Shown here: piece after piece, positions 45,714 through 58,237 of the stretch | Position numbering within the stretch: position 1 is the first letter of the stretch | Layout of the letters: every line of letters begins with the position of its first letter | Source of the DNA: Pyrus communis | Taxonomy: Eukaryota > Streptophyta > Magnoliopsida > Rosales > Rosaceae | Direction of reading: 5' to 3' | NCBI RefSeq assembly: GCF_963583255.1 | Contig: NC_084813.1 | Coordinates: forward strand, 21,756,002 to 21,820,001 | DNA: 64,000 bases | Position numbers and translations under genes: made by a program | Notes under the pieces: generated by a model | Told to the model about the DNA's origin: nothing | Database searches by the model: none | The model's input: the letters and a program-made list of their open reading frames with translations, nothing else

Positions 45714-47469
45714 ACATGGCAAAACTTTTACCTAAAAAATATCATCAAGTTCACGTGGGATATAATTTAGATTTGGAGTCGGGAGTCTCTCAGTGGTCAC
45801 TTGATGTCATGCACCTTATTATGCACTTAAGATGGTAAAATCGCGTTCAGTTTTTGACGTTTGAGGAGTGAGAGAAGCTTGTCACTTTCATTATTAATTT
45901 TTTTATTTAAATTTTAAGTGATATTCTACACTAATTGACAAATAAAAATTATATTTCTATTAGTTCTTAGTTGCTTAATTTCCTAAATTAAAGAGCATGG
46001 TTAGAATAAAAAATTTCTAGGAACTCCTAAGATAATTTTTAATATTTGTGTGTGTGTTTTTTCTAATAATGTATGCACTTCAATCTTAAAAAAAATCCAA
46101 CTTCACTTTATACTTATGATTCTTCTTGCTTGCCATGTTTGATGTCGTGGTTACAGACTTGCAGTCATATGTGGTTGTGGCGATGGTTGTGGTGTTGGTG
46201 GTAGCGATTATGGTGGTGGTGTTAATGTGAGGTATGGTAATTGGGGATGCTGAGGCAGCAATGGTCGTAGGGATGGCAACATCGATTGTTGTGGTTGTGG
46301 TTGTGATGTCGGTGGTAATGGCAGTAGTGGTGTCAAGTGGTAGGTAATAGTGCTCACTTTATTTTCTATGAGAGAAAATGTGTGTGTAAAAGGATAAACG
46401 TCTTTTAAGTAACTAATAAAAGTATTACAGGAAGTGAAAATATTTATTAAATGAGCTAAGCTCTACTTTTATGAAAGCAACAAGGCTGCTTACTTTACCA
46501 AATATTTTAGTGCTTAATTTTAAAGCAGTTTTTTGATGAAAAAAAGAAAATATAATACCAAATCATCTCCAAAGAACATGTTAAATTATAATTGATGGCT
46601 AATATGATAATTTGAAATCTTATGTTAAATTTTCTACTTATTACATTGAATTATCAATTATTATATTTTTATTAAAATAAATCTTTAAATGATTGTAATT
46701 ATTAAAAAAAAAATGTTTAAACAAATTTTTTATTGGTTGAAATGTTAACGGAAGGACCCACCATTAAAATTAATTAAAAGTAAATTTAACATTGATGTCA
46801 AATTTGACTCCTAAGAATATCTTCAAAGGAGATGTCAAATTTTAAACATAAATTTTGAATTTGACAACCTATGTGACATTTTGACATTTTTCAAAGTTTT
46901 GCCCTATGTTAAATTAAATTATTATTTTATTATATTATTTTCTTTTCATAATATATTTCAAAATTTTACATATATAGATAATTGATAGTAAAAATTCATA
47001 TTATTTAACAATGGAATACAAATACAAAGAATTTAACAAAAGTACAAGAAGCCCCAATTTAACACTAACCCTAAAACACCTACACCAAAATATCTTCAAG
47101 AACTAGCAGCCGCTGCCGCCACTGAGATTAGCACCACCACAGCAGCCACCTCAACACGTGTGGAAAGAGACTCGGAGAGACCAACGGACGAGGATGGGGG
47201 CGGAACGCAGCATTTTCATTTGGTAGGGAAATAAGTGGCGCGGAACTTAGCAAAGCAGAGGGGATATTAGAGTAAAGATATTGTAGGTGAACCAGTTGGT
47301 TCAAACAGGGGTTGGACACGCTAGGTGAAGAGGTGGGCAACGAAAAGAGGGATTGAGATGAGGATATCCAAACCCTTTTCACCCGAATATCTCTCTCTCT
47401 CTGTCTCACATCAAAGTCTGCAATTCTTTTGAACTTCAAAGTTCCGAACCTCTTGTCTTCCACAAGCTC

Positions 47470-47510
<41 letters not shown>

Positions 47511-48006
47511 AAGTCTGCAATTCTTTTGAACTTCAAAGTTCCAAACCTCTTGTCTTCCACAAGCTCCAATGTCGCGGATTTCCATAACCCAATTCCACCG
47601 AGCTCAGATCTGGACGCCGGCGAGGGATTGAAATTGAAGTCACCGGAGAAGAGAGGGAATGGGAGTGGTCCGGAGTGAGAGTAGTTCGCCGGAGAAGAAA
47701 CGGAGTGAGGGGTTGCTGGAGGAAGAAGGGTTGAGGAGGAAGACAGAGCGTTTGTTTAGGAGAATCAGAAGTGTTTGATTGAGTTTCACTTAACAGGTGG
47801 AATAATTTTATTGGGCCACACAATTGTTGAAGGCAAGTATTATCCCCGTCAATTATTGAAGACAAGAATTGTATGGCTGAAACTAGCGATAGAACTCTCC
47901 CATTATTGAATTCACGCAGTTAACAACGACCAGGAAATTAATGGAGTATTAGGTGGCATAGTCTTCCGAGTCTCTTGTCCTTTTTCATCGCTCATTTGCT
48001 ATACAT
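45714..48006. other. Intergenic, low-complexity and repeat sequence
   Basis: 46130-46340 is a degenerate (GGTGGTNNTGATG)-like GT-rich stretch. 46550-47000 is very AT-rich. 47100-47870 is GC/CT-rich, with minus-strand ORFs (47520-47128, 47865-47533) of biased Ser/Leu/Pro composition and no recognisable domain. This last block could be a decayed gene leader, but I cannot support a gene. Confidence 0.45.
47409..47570. repeat. 65-bp duplication around a (CT)n tract
   Basis: 47409-47473 and 47506-47570 are near-identical (CATCAAAGTCTGCAATTC to CACAAGCTCCAAT, one mismatch seen), separated by (CT)16; period 97. Confidence 0.92.
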
Positions 48007-48017
48007 CTATATATACA
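48007..48017 (+). promoter_or_regulatory. TATA box of the ankyrin/PGG gene
   Basis: CTATATATACA lies about 200 bp upstream of the start codon and before a leader exon whose donor (GA|GTGAGTGAG at 48126) and acceptor (TTTGCAG at 48208) flank an 83-bp leader intron. Confidence 0.55.
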
Positions 48018-48215
48018 TCAGAAGTGTGGTCACTCTAAGTGCACCGAATGGGAATTTACTTAAGCTCATTGGTAATAGCTGCAGCTTACTTATTTTTGAA
48101 GATTGCCACTACTCGATCGAGCAGAGTGAGTGAGTTATATTGTTTTGTTTCATTATTTTCTTAATTAATCGACCTAATATCACTTTGGATAATTGATTAC
48201 ATTTGCAGATTAAAC

Positions 48216-51200
48216 ATGGCAGTTACAGTTGTTTCAAGTGTAATTGCTAATCTTAAAGTTCTTAGTCATGATAATTATGAAGATTGGAGTTTCCACCTTA
48301 AAACCTACTTGTTGGCTGAAGATCTTTGGGAGGTTGTGGAAGAGACCTTTGAACCTCCTAGACAAGAAGATGGTGAAGCGGAATTTATGGTTTGGAGGAA
48401 GAATAATGCCAAGGTTTTACATGCAATCCATACTTGTTGCGGGGATGATACTCATTTTATTATCCGGGGCATTAGCTCGGCCAGAATCGCCTGGGATACT
48501 TTGGCTGAAAAGTTGAAGCCGGCCGATCAAGCCTTGGAAAATACAGGTATGTGTACGCACGTACTACATGTCTCCTTTCCAAGTAAATTCCAATATTATA
48601 ACTATTAAGTTTAGTTTTCTTCTTCTAATAAAGTCACCGTGCGTGATCGATGCAGAGGATGTGCCTTTGATGGCACATGAAGAGCTGAATACCGGTCTGA
48701 CGCGGAATGAGGGTACGTACGTAGTAATATTAGGTGATATCTACTGCAGCATGTATGAATCTCTATTGTTTCGTTTAATTTTATTTGATTCAGTTCTCTT
48801 TTATTTCAACATTATGTATAATTTTTCCCCAAATTCTTGACGTTTAGTTAACAAACAATAAATAATATTACTTGACAGAGTATTATAAAGCTAACGGCGA
48901 CTTCAACGAGTTCCCCCACCATCAACCCTTGATTGATGCTGTTGCAAAAGGTGACTGGAGTTCTGCAAAGAAGTATCTTACTATGCATCCCGACGCAATC
49001 AGAGAAAGAGGTTCACTATCAGGCTTGACAGCTCTTCACATGGCAGTTTCAATGGAAAACGAATATATGGCGAAAGAAGTAGTAGAGTGGATGACAGAGG
49101 AAGACTTGGAAATAGAAGACGCTAATGGTGTCACAGCTATAGCTTTAGCTACGCTCATAGGACCCGAAGTGGCTAGATGCATAATCGAGAAGAACAAGAG
49201 ATTACTCTGCATACCCTGCAATCTCCAGAATATGATCCCACTGATCATGGCTTGTCATGGCGGCCACTGGGGATTGGCTCGCTATCTATATTCAGTTACT
49301 CCATTGGAAACTTTGACGTCGACCCAAGATAACTGTCGGACTGGTGCTGATCTTATTTCCCACTGTTTTAGCTCCAAAGAACTGGGTACATAAATGTTTT
49401 AGATACAATATTCGCACACATTTTCTGACACACTCTAACTAAGGTGGACTGTTTCATTATTTATAGAACTCACCTGTACTTGAGAATGTGTTTAAATAGC
49501 ATGTTCCCTAACAAATATTGATTACTTACTTTTTTCATGCATATAATTCTTCTTTTTACCCTATTGTAGATATTGCATTGGATTTAATTCAGCGTTGTCC
49601 AAACTTGGCCTTTGCCACAAACTCTACTGGGAAAACACTTTTACAGGAATTGGCTTGTATGCCCTCTCTCTTTTTAAGTGGAACACGTCTCAGATTCTGG
49701 CAACAATGGATCTATAACAGTTAGTAACTACATTCTTTATTCTATGATGAATTTTATACTTTATTAATTTCTCTGTCCCTCTAGTTGGGTGGGCGTTGGT
49801 CGGTTTTTCAATAAGATATTTCCTAAATGTTATACATAGAAGGAGACGTGCACACGATTCCTGCAATCTGATTTATCTCAAAACCTGATATTATATATAT
49901 ATATATATATATATTATTAAAACAATAAAATGCATTCTATGTCTGGATGGAGATTTCTAAGTCAAAAAGTGTTTGAGAAAGACTAAAATTCAGTAGAGAA
50001 TTCTAAATAGAGTTTGTGATAAACCAGTTTCCTTGTATAACTTGGCTATTTATAGTGGAAGAGATCCATAAATTGTCTACCAGTAGGCCGTAGTGGGCTT
50101 AGGCAAGTCAATGAGTCTCCCTTCCCACTTAGATACATGTAGGTTATGAAGCCCAATGGTCACATGTCCTCAACATCATCCAATTTGTATTGTCCACGTG
50201 TTTGATTCAAAAGTTAATCATACGTAAGGGGCTGTGTGATGATGTGAAGGTAAAAAGTCTCACATTGATAAAAAGAGAAACCTTGCAATGACTTATAACG
50301 GGTTGGGTTATTCTTTATATTGTCAATTAATTTTATGATTGAACCTCAATTTTATATAGGGTTGAGGTGCACGGGGTCGACAACCATGTCCCTCGAAGAA
50401 AAACAAAACGTTTGCTAGCTTGCTTAGCGAGAATCGGGGGTTAGGGCCTGATAGTTGTGGGCATATGCTGGTCCTTAGAGGGTTGGTCTGCTTAGCCCAC
50501 TTAGAGTGGAGATGGTGGTTTCTCACGATATCGGAGGTAGTTCCGTCAAATTCAGCTTATATTTCACTTGACACGCTATGATTGGGCATGATTAATTTGT
50601 ATGCACACTATGTTTTTCTTCACTAGTGTAAGTCAAGAAATAGTAACAATACCCCAAAACCTAAATGGCTCTTATGTTTGTCTTCACCGGTAAGTGCCTT
50701 GCATACAAATAGACAAATAAGACAAACATGTATTTGATGTACTCATATACAAACATGTTTCAAGTTCGAGTTCACAGATCCCTCAATTGTTTCACAAGTT
50801 TTTTTTAACGTGAGATGCGATGAGTTCTATAGCGGCACAGCTTCAATATGTGGTGTTTAAGGTTACGAGTTAAATTAGAATTTTGGTTTTGGGTCTTGCT
50901 CAAATATTATAGTGTAAGTTATTTTCCCTCTTGAGTTTATTTTTTAGTATCTAAAAGTAAGTGTTAAAAAATTTAATGTGTACTTCTATCGTCATCAGTG
51001 TCCATTAATCATTTATTTTGGGTATGCACCTTAACTTCTCTTTTCACAGACATAAATATTTATACAGTAAAAGAAAAGGTTTAATGTGTCCAGACCCTAG
51101 ACTAAAAAAAAGTTCTATATATTGACTAGAGGCATGTGTTTATTTTTTTGATAGGTATACACATACGACATGCTTCTGGGATCCGTGATGTTCGTATAGA

Positions 51201-52038
51201 TGTTCAAAAACAAGCCAATGACCCGGTTAATGATCAAAGGGATCTCATAATTCGCTCAGGTATGTAATATCCATGTAAGATGGAACTATGCATTTTTTTT
51301 CCCAGGACCCTATATAGTAAAACGAGAGTTATGTCCTCAGGCGCATCTTTTACTTTGTTATAGATCATACCAATTAACAAATTCTTTGAATAGCTAATGC
51401 AAAACATTTTGTATTTGCGATGTAGTTATGGCTTTACTGCGAGGGCTCGTCTCAACTGTCCGTAAACTTTTCGGTAATGCTTCTTGTCAATCTTTTCATT
51501 CAAGTTTTACTCTAACATTTATCCAGTCATCGCTTAGAACTTCTTTTGGTCGTACTTTTGAAACTTAATGATTAATTATTTTTCTATGCCAACCTAGGAA
51601 TCGATCACATGTACAAAATGAAACAGATCCATGTTCAATCCCTTGAAGTTTTACAAGGCATGTGCAAAATGATAGAAGGTGTAAGCCTTAAACAAATGCA
51701 AGGAAGTTCCGTACAAACAGCACTCTTCAAAGCTGTTGAACACGGGAATGATGAGTTTCTTCGTCAGCTGTTTACAGCAAATATCCTAGCCTTAGGGATA
51801 TATGATGAAAATGCAAAGGGCATGTTTCAGTTTTCCATTGAATGCCGTCAAGAAAAAGTCTATAACTTTTTCCATGAATTTATCCGAATCATGAATGTTC
51901 GTACTGAATCCAGAGTAGATAAGTTCAACAATACTTTACTGCATTCAGCAGCGAGGTTATCCCCACCTGCACAGCTTAAACATATCCAATGTGCAGCACT
52001 GCAGATGCAAAGAGAATTACAATGGTTTAAGGTTAGAA

Positions 52039-52070
<32 letters not shown>

Positions 52071-52073
52071 CCC

Positions 52074-52135
<62 letters not shown>

Positions 52136-53515
52136 CTCATCGATAGCGAGTTTAAGATCTAATTATGACTGACTTAGTATAAATGTGAACCCACCACTAC
52201 CAAAACCTATATAACCACCACCAACACCAATACCTTTATATATATATATATATGAGTATTACAAACTTAAGTGACTGCTAAAATGTGGCCTCATTCAAAC
52301 CGATATGGGAGTATTCTATTTAAAAACCACCTCTCTTCTTAGGGCGTGAATTAAAAGGAACATAGCTTAGTACAAAATGGAGATAATTTCTATTTATAAT
52401 TGGCCGAAATTGGAACCAAAATTTTATAAACAATATTACAATTTTAAGCTAGACTAAATGGATGAGGGTTTAGATTTAAGACATAGTGAGTTAAAGAAAA
52501 ATGAGTTTATCTCCAAAGCAATCCACAAGGTCTGTAAATTAATAGGTTTTACTGTATAAAGTTCTAGCCACGTGGTCAATCGGTATATTACTTGATTATT
52601 TGGAAACTATACCAAATAAAACTTGATTATTTGTGACAGCAATTTGCAATCTCAAATAGGAAACAACCAAATTAAAAATGAAATCACAAAAATGAAATTT
52701 TGATTACTGTTATGAACTCAGAATGTTAGGTTATTTGGGATTAGATTTGAGCATATACATTCAAGGTCAAAGGGCATACATCAAGGATTTGTAAGAGTAC
52801 AAAAGTATTAATTACTTGGGGTTAGATTTGAGTGCCTTTGAAGAAAATAAATTAAAGAAAATTTAAGTTTCTTCTATTCACTAAAATGCAGGAGGTGGAG
52901 AAACTTGTACCTTCCAAGTTTCTTGAAGTTGTTAACCATCCAGATGGCATGACCGCCCGCGATCTATTTACTAAGAACCACAAGGAATTGGCAAACGAAG
53001 GTGAAAGATCAATGAAAGCAACTGCAACTTCTTGTACGGTTGTAGCTGCTCTTATTGTTACAATCATGTTTATTGCAGTATTTTCAGTTCCTGGTGGGAG
53101 CAAAGCAGGCTTTCCCATCTTCCTAAATAAAAGGATATTTATGGTTTTTATAGTTGCGGATGTCTTTTCACTTTTTTCTTCCACAACTTCAGTCGTGACA
53201 TTTTTAGGAATTCTTAACTCGCGTTATGCTGAAGATGATTTTCTTAAATCATTGCCAACAAAGATGATGATAGGCCTTTTCACCCTCTTCTCCTCTATCG
53301 TTACCATGATGATCGCGTTTTCTTCAACCCTTTTTCTTATGCTGGAAGCAAAAAAGTGGATAGTGTATCCGATGATTTTACTTGCTAGTGTTCCGGTTGT
53401 CTCCTTTGTATGGATGCAATTTTCTCTTCTTGTTGAGATCTTCATTTCTACTTACGGAGGTGGAATATTTTTGATCAACAAAAAAAGCAAACCTTGGTCT
53501 TTCAGTTCGTCTTAA
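48216..53515 (+). CDS. Ankyrin-repeat PGG-domain membrane protein with gag-like N-terminus
   Basis: The gene has eight exons: 48216-48546, 48656-48712, 48879-49385, 49570-49719, 51155-51259, 51426-51473, 51598-52031 and 52892-53515. All introns are GT-AG. Phases are 1 until the last junction (phase 0), giving 2256 nt and 751 codons plus stop with no disruption. Residues 15-42 (LSHDNYEDWSFHLKTYLLAE...) plus the W-D-L pattern near 95 match DUF4219/UBN2 gag-like domains of Copia elements. Residues about 140-300 and 420-540 hold ankyrin-type repeats (GLTALHMAVSMEN, TALFKAVEHGNDEFLRQL, NNTLLHSAARL). Exon 8 is a PGG domain (PGG at 611-613) with four predicted helices near 590-609, 626-651, 670-695 and 701-729. 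Plant relatives are membrane proteins such as ITN1 and ACD6, linked to stress and defence. The exact function here is unknown. Copies A, B and C nearby are broken. Confidence 0.93.
50225..50345. repeat. Dispersed repeat in intron 4 of the ankyrin gene
   Basis: AAAGTCTCACATTGATAAAA, GAGAAACCTTGCAATGACTT and TTGTCAATTAATTTTATGA match the repeat at 17.4 and 21.6-21.95 kb. It lies inside the 1.4-kb intron 49720-51154. Confidence 0.65.
52039..52135. repeat. Compound (CT)n(TA)n(T)n microsatellite
   Basis: (CT)n with a C-rich interruption, then (TA)12 and poly-T, starting eight bases after the exon 7 donor. It provides an unusual pyrimidine-rich start to intron 7. Confidence 0.93.
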
Positions 53516-55761
53516 ACTGTACTCATTTTGCGTTGATATTTGCTTCTGTCTCTTTTGAGGAAGTTTTTAGGATTTGTATAATGAATAATGATAAAGGATT
53601 TTTGCACTCTTTATGTTTTTGGGCCTAAAGCATGTATAATGTATGTGTTCCGGATTCTGTCACTTTTGAGTAAATCATACTTTTAGAATCTCATTTATAG
53701 CTTGATTTCTTATTATTTTAAATAGATTGAACTTTGCATATTTGAGCATCAACTAAACTACTTTGATCCTCCTTCCAAATTTAAACCATTTTACATTCAT
53801 CCTCGTCAATCATTGGGAAAATTCTACATAAATGTGATTGTACCTGTAGTATTATACCTAGACTAATCCATTGCCTCTAAATATGTAATATACCTAAACT
53901 AATGCACTTAATAAGAAAATACTGTACCTACACTATGTACCTAGACTAATATACAATGCATGACTTTGCCATATGAATGAAAAAAAAATAAAAATAATTG
54001 ATAACACTTGAAGCACAATTGATGTTTTGACATTTTTATGACGTTAATTGCTTTTTCCTTGTTTGGCAAGCTAAATCGGATAAATGGTCCCCGTAATGAT
54101 ATAGTATTCGGAAAATATCCCCTGTAGTAAACAAATTAAGAAATAAACCCTTGTGGTGAGGACGGTTAGAAATTGAATCCTAAGTTAAAATTTATGTTAA
54201 GTATCGTTAATATGCTGCCAGTGAGTCTCACATGCAAGGTTAAATTAATCACCTTTCATTTGTTAACCCATTCCACGTCTTTCTCTTTCACATTGGCAAA
54301 ACGGAGAACTCTCATTTCGCCTCCTCAGATAACCCACATCTCAACTTTCACAGATTTGCAGGCGTGTAGAACGATTTTGACTGCAAATTTTGTCTCTCTG
54401 ATGCTTTCTTCTGTTTATATTTCTTTGATTTATTTTTGGGCAAGAGAAATTTGAGTTCAAAACCCAAACATAATTCGGTGGGGATTCTTCCAACTGAACT
54501 CATTAAAACCCAAAACAAAGAAACAATAAAAACCCAATTAATCAAATGACTCAAACAATTCAAGTTGGAAGAAAAACAAACAAAGCCAAATTACATGAAA
54601 TTTGTTCTGGATGAATCGGTGAGCTAAAATGGGAAGGAAGGCCTATTGTTTTTAATCCGGGGCTCAATTCCAAGTAGTCTCTATCACCAGGGTTCAATTC
54701 TCACTTTTTTTCACTATATGGGCTATCTTTTGAATACTCTATTGTCATAGAAACCTTGCATCTGATTAAGCCTTGTTTTATGAAAAGAAAATACGATAAG
54801 GACATTGTTGACAAAATCCTTGGCAGAATTTTAGGGATGAATTGGATGATTGAATGGTGCAATGGGCATCTATATTCATAAACTGTTTCCATCAAAGTAT
54901 CTGCTTGCAAAGGTCGTGACTGAAAAACACTCAGACGTTGCATTGTTTCATGTAGGAACGATGAAAAATACCAAACTAGTTAAGTGCTAAATGCTCTTGG
55001 GCCTTTCTTGAACGAGAAGAAATCTAGTTTGGTGTTGTCTTTGTAGGAATAATAAGCTAACTTGTAGAAGTCGATGAAGAAATAATTGATGGGCTAACAC
55101 CACAGTTTACTCCTATTTGAATGGACTGTCACTAAATTTTATCCTTTATTTTAAAGTTTCAAACAATGAAATCTTTAGTTATCCCTCAAGGATCAACTCC
55201 ATCGGATGTTGGAATTAACACCCTTAAAGGGAGAAATTTTTTCATCTATCCGGAATACAAGTTAATACATTATGAATACTAGATAAATATACATTTTTCG
55301 CATCTCTCTCCTTATATTATAACACGTGATGTACCGATTTATATTCTGAGTATACTACAAAATCTAAACCCACGAAGCGTCTTCCAATACTTCTGGATTT
55401 TTTTTTTAAAATTGGTCATGCACAAGACCTCTTGTGACATGTCCAATTTGAAACGGGTCGAAGTTAAGTTAGGCCTTTCCTAAAAAAGTCGAAATGGGTC
55501 GAAGCCCACCTCGTTTTCCACCGAAAACAAATGAAGTTTTAACGAAAAACTCACGGTATTGTTCACTTTAATGAAAAACCACATTTTACACTAAAAAGTT
55601 AAACCTGGTACTATTCACTTTATTCTTTATTTTGTCCCTATCGTTAAAACTCAAAGTTTTCAAGTCCTTTTCATTAGTTTTCCTAAAAAAAAATACAGGC
55701 AAAACTCTGCAAGTCCAAGACTCCATGCTCCACCTTGTTAACCACACTCCCTTTACGTCTG

Positions 55762-55764
<3 letters not shown>
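53516..55764. other. 3' flank and intergenic, no second gene seen
   Basis: A possible polyadenylation region (AATGAATAATGATAAAGG) lies near 53580. 53850-53970 has a few ACCTAGACTAAT-like units reminiscent of the minisatellite in copies A and B. Short ORFs at 54173-54943 show no domain. Confidence 0.45.

Positions 55765-55799
<35 letters not shown>
55765..55799. repeat. (CT)n microsatellite
   Basis: About 17 CT units; it lies in the putative leader of the KH-domain pseudogene. Confidence 0.93.
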
Positions 55800-55802
<3 letters not shown>

Positions 55803-56498
55803 CGTGCGCTTTGGTACGTAAAAAGGTAAAAACTTTTCATTAACTTCCCCACAAACCATAATCTTACAGTTTTACTGACTGGCCTGTGCTATGTTCTTCT
55901 CATTTCTCCGATCACCCTCCATCTAATTCATTGTTTCCTGTCGTTAATTAACTAAAGATTCCAACTTTTGTCTTGCATTATTGTTTTGGTTAGTTCCCAG
56001 AAAAGAAAACGCTTGAATTTGATATTGTATGAGCTTGGTTATCCCATAAGGTGTGTCCTTTTTGCTTCCAGTTTTGTATTTGAGCTGAATATGTTTGGTT
56101 TTTGGAACCCTAGGGCGATGGCCCGAAGCCTAACGCTCACGAATTACGGCTGCTAGCTCGTTGGAAATACTTTACTAGGTCAAGGTACGTTTTTTAACTA
56201 CAAGCTTTACAATGTATAATTGAACTTTTGTATTGGCAGTCCCTGAATTCAATAGCTTTTGCTTAATTTAGTGTTCCGTTCGAAATTGGAAATGATGAGC
56301 CCAGTTTCATTGCTTGAGAAAATTACTATGGCATTCGGCTCTTTCGCAGTAATGGCAACTTTTGTTATTGTTTTGTTTAATCCAGGTATTAAGGTTTGCT
56401 TAAAATTTAGTCCGCTTCAGTTATTAGTTTTTAGTATTGACGGGTATGATGGATGGGAACAATCGAAACTTTTTCAAGAAACGCCCTAATATAGTTTA

Positions 56499-58237
56499 AA
56501 GGACGAGGGGGTTACAACAACTATAAGAAAGGAAAGTGGAATGATTCAAGCCGTAAGCAACCTTCAGAGGATTATCAGTTGCTCAACACTGTGTATCGTA
56601 TTCTCTGCCCTTGTAAAAAGGTCTGTGGTGGTATTGGGAAGGGTGGCAACATAGTCAAAGCCCTTAGAGGAGATCCCCGGCAAAGATTATTTCTGATTCT
56701 GTTCTTGGCTCAGATGAGAGAGTAATTATTATCTATAGCTCTCCAACAAAAATTTCAAGCAAACAAAATAACCATGAAAATTTAGCAGAGGGAAATGAAA
56801 TGGAGCCGCATTGTGCTGCCCAGGATGCTCTGTTGAAAGTTCATGACAGGATTGTAGAGGAAGATCGTTTTGGTGGAGTTACATTTGATGATGACAACGA
56901 GAACAGTGTTGTCACCACAAGACTTCTAGTTCCAAACAATATGGTAGGTTGTCCTTCCTGCAGATCAGCTTCCAACTTGTGTTATGGATACTGATGAATT
57001 GGTGCTGGTACTCTTTCTATTTTTGTGCGCCTTGCATGTTCTCTAACATAGGAAATAATGTTCCAAAAGAAGATTTTATATGATGTAGATGGGATTAGAC
57101 TTTGATTGAGCTAATAGAGCAAATCTTATGACGTCGTATGAGATCATCTGTTGATTCAAGTGAAATTTTTTTCAAACTTATTTTTGTGTTAGAAATGATT
57201 TTTGTTGTTTTTAATTTAATATGCGTTCCCAGCTGTGTATGTTATTATTGGGAAATTTATTGGTGCTCAAAATATAGACCCTGAATATGTCTATGTATAC
57301 AAATGAAGGTCCAGTGGTCCACGTATGCAATCACTGTGTGCCAGCGAAGTCTGCTGCTGGAAACTTGTGGGTGTATTGAGATTTTTCTTGTCTTCTTTTT
57401 ACATTTGTAAAAGCATATGATTTTGTAGCTTGGTCACTTTCAATCTCCAAACATGCTTATATGAAACTCACATGAAAAATTCTTTGTTATTTGTTTTTTG
57501 GTGCATATATTAACTTTCAACATAAGTGAGAGATATCTGCAAAACCAAATGTGACAAAGAGGGCACTTTATGAAGTGTCTAATCTACCGCATCAGAATCC
57601 TAGGAAGGACAAGCCTCCTTCAGGCTTTCCTATGCCTTTCCTTTCACCTAGAAATCCAATGTTGTCTAATCGGGCTCCTTCCCACACTATGTCGCCAATG
57701 CCATGGACAGGAGGATATGAAAACCGTTCTGGATTTGTCCGGGGTGGTTTTAATGGTTTTCCTCCTGGACATGGGGGTGCAGCTCTAGCTCTAGCTGAGT
57801 TGTCATGAAAATTATGTGTTCAGCTGGGAAATTTGGTGGGTTATTGGCAAGGGCGGTTTACAACTGGAAACAGGAGCCAGTATTCATGCTCAGGATGCAT
57901 CAAAGGATTCAGAAGAAAGTGTCATTCACGTCTCTGCTTTTGAGGTATGCTATTTTGTGATACACAGCCATTTCCTGTCTTTAACTTCTTTTCATATTGA
58001 CTTAGAAATGTTATTGGCATGGACAACGTACCATGCACCAACTGTTTGCTGGTGCCTGTGGATCAAGAATATGCTAGCAGTGGATCAGCTTGCTCATTCT
58101 TTTTCAGGCTTTGTGGAATCCCAGATCACAAACCATTGAGACAATTGTTGAGCTTCAGAACAGCATAAGTGAATTCTCCGATAAAGGCATAATCACTACT
58201 AGGCTTCTTGTACTTGGATGCCTCCTTGGACAAGGAG
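56499..58237 (+). pseudogene. KH-domain RNA-binding protein gene, broken
   Basis: Three exon-like blocks (56499-57007, 57531-57944, 58108-58237) show a poly(rC)-binding-type multi-KH protein like Arabidopsis At4g18375. The first KH domain reads QLLNTVYRILCPCKKVCGGI then GKGGNIVKAL (GxxG loop), with a frameshift before SDSVLGSDERVIIIYSSPTK. The second KH domain has an internal deletion: MVGC is followed directly by LPADQLPTCVMDTDELV, removing its GxxG loop. The linker (KRALYEVSNLPHQNPRKDKP, MPWTGGY, GGFNGFPPGHGG) and a third KH domain (VIGKGG...ETGASIH, after a frameshift) follow. The last block ends in GIITTRLLV...GCLLGQGG. No start codon is evident, and the remaining 3' exons are replaced by ankyrin copy B. 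Confidence 0.87.

Noticed and set aside
47128..47865. Minus-strand genes (130 and 110 codons)
   Set aside because: Low-complexity Ser/Leu/Pro composition, overlap with a CT repeat and a duplicated 65-bp block, no domain.
54173..54943. Small genes downstream of the ankyrin gene
   Set aside because: Short ORFs on both strands with no motif, codon continuity or splice support.
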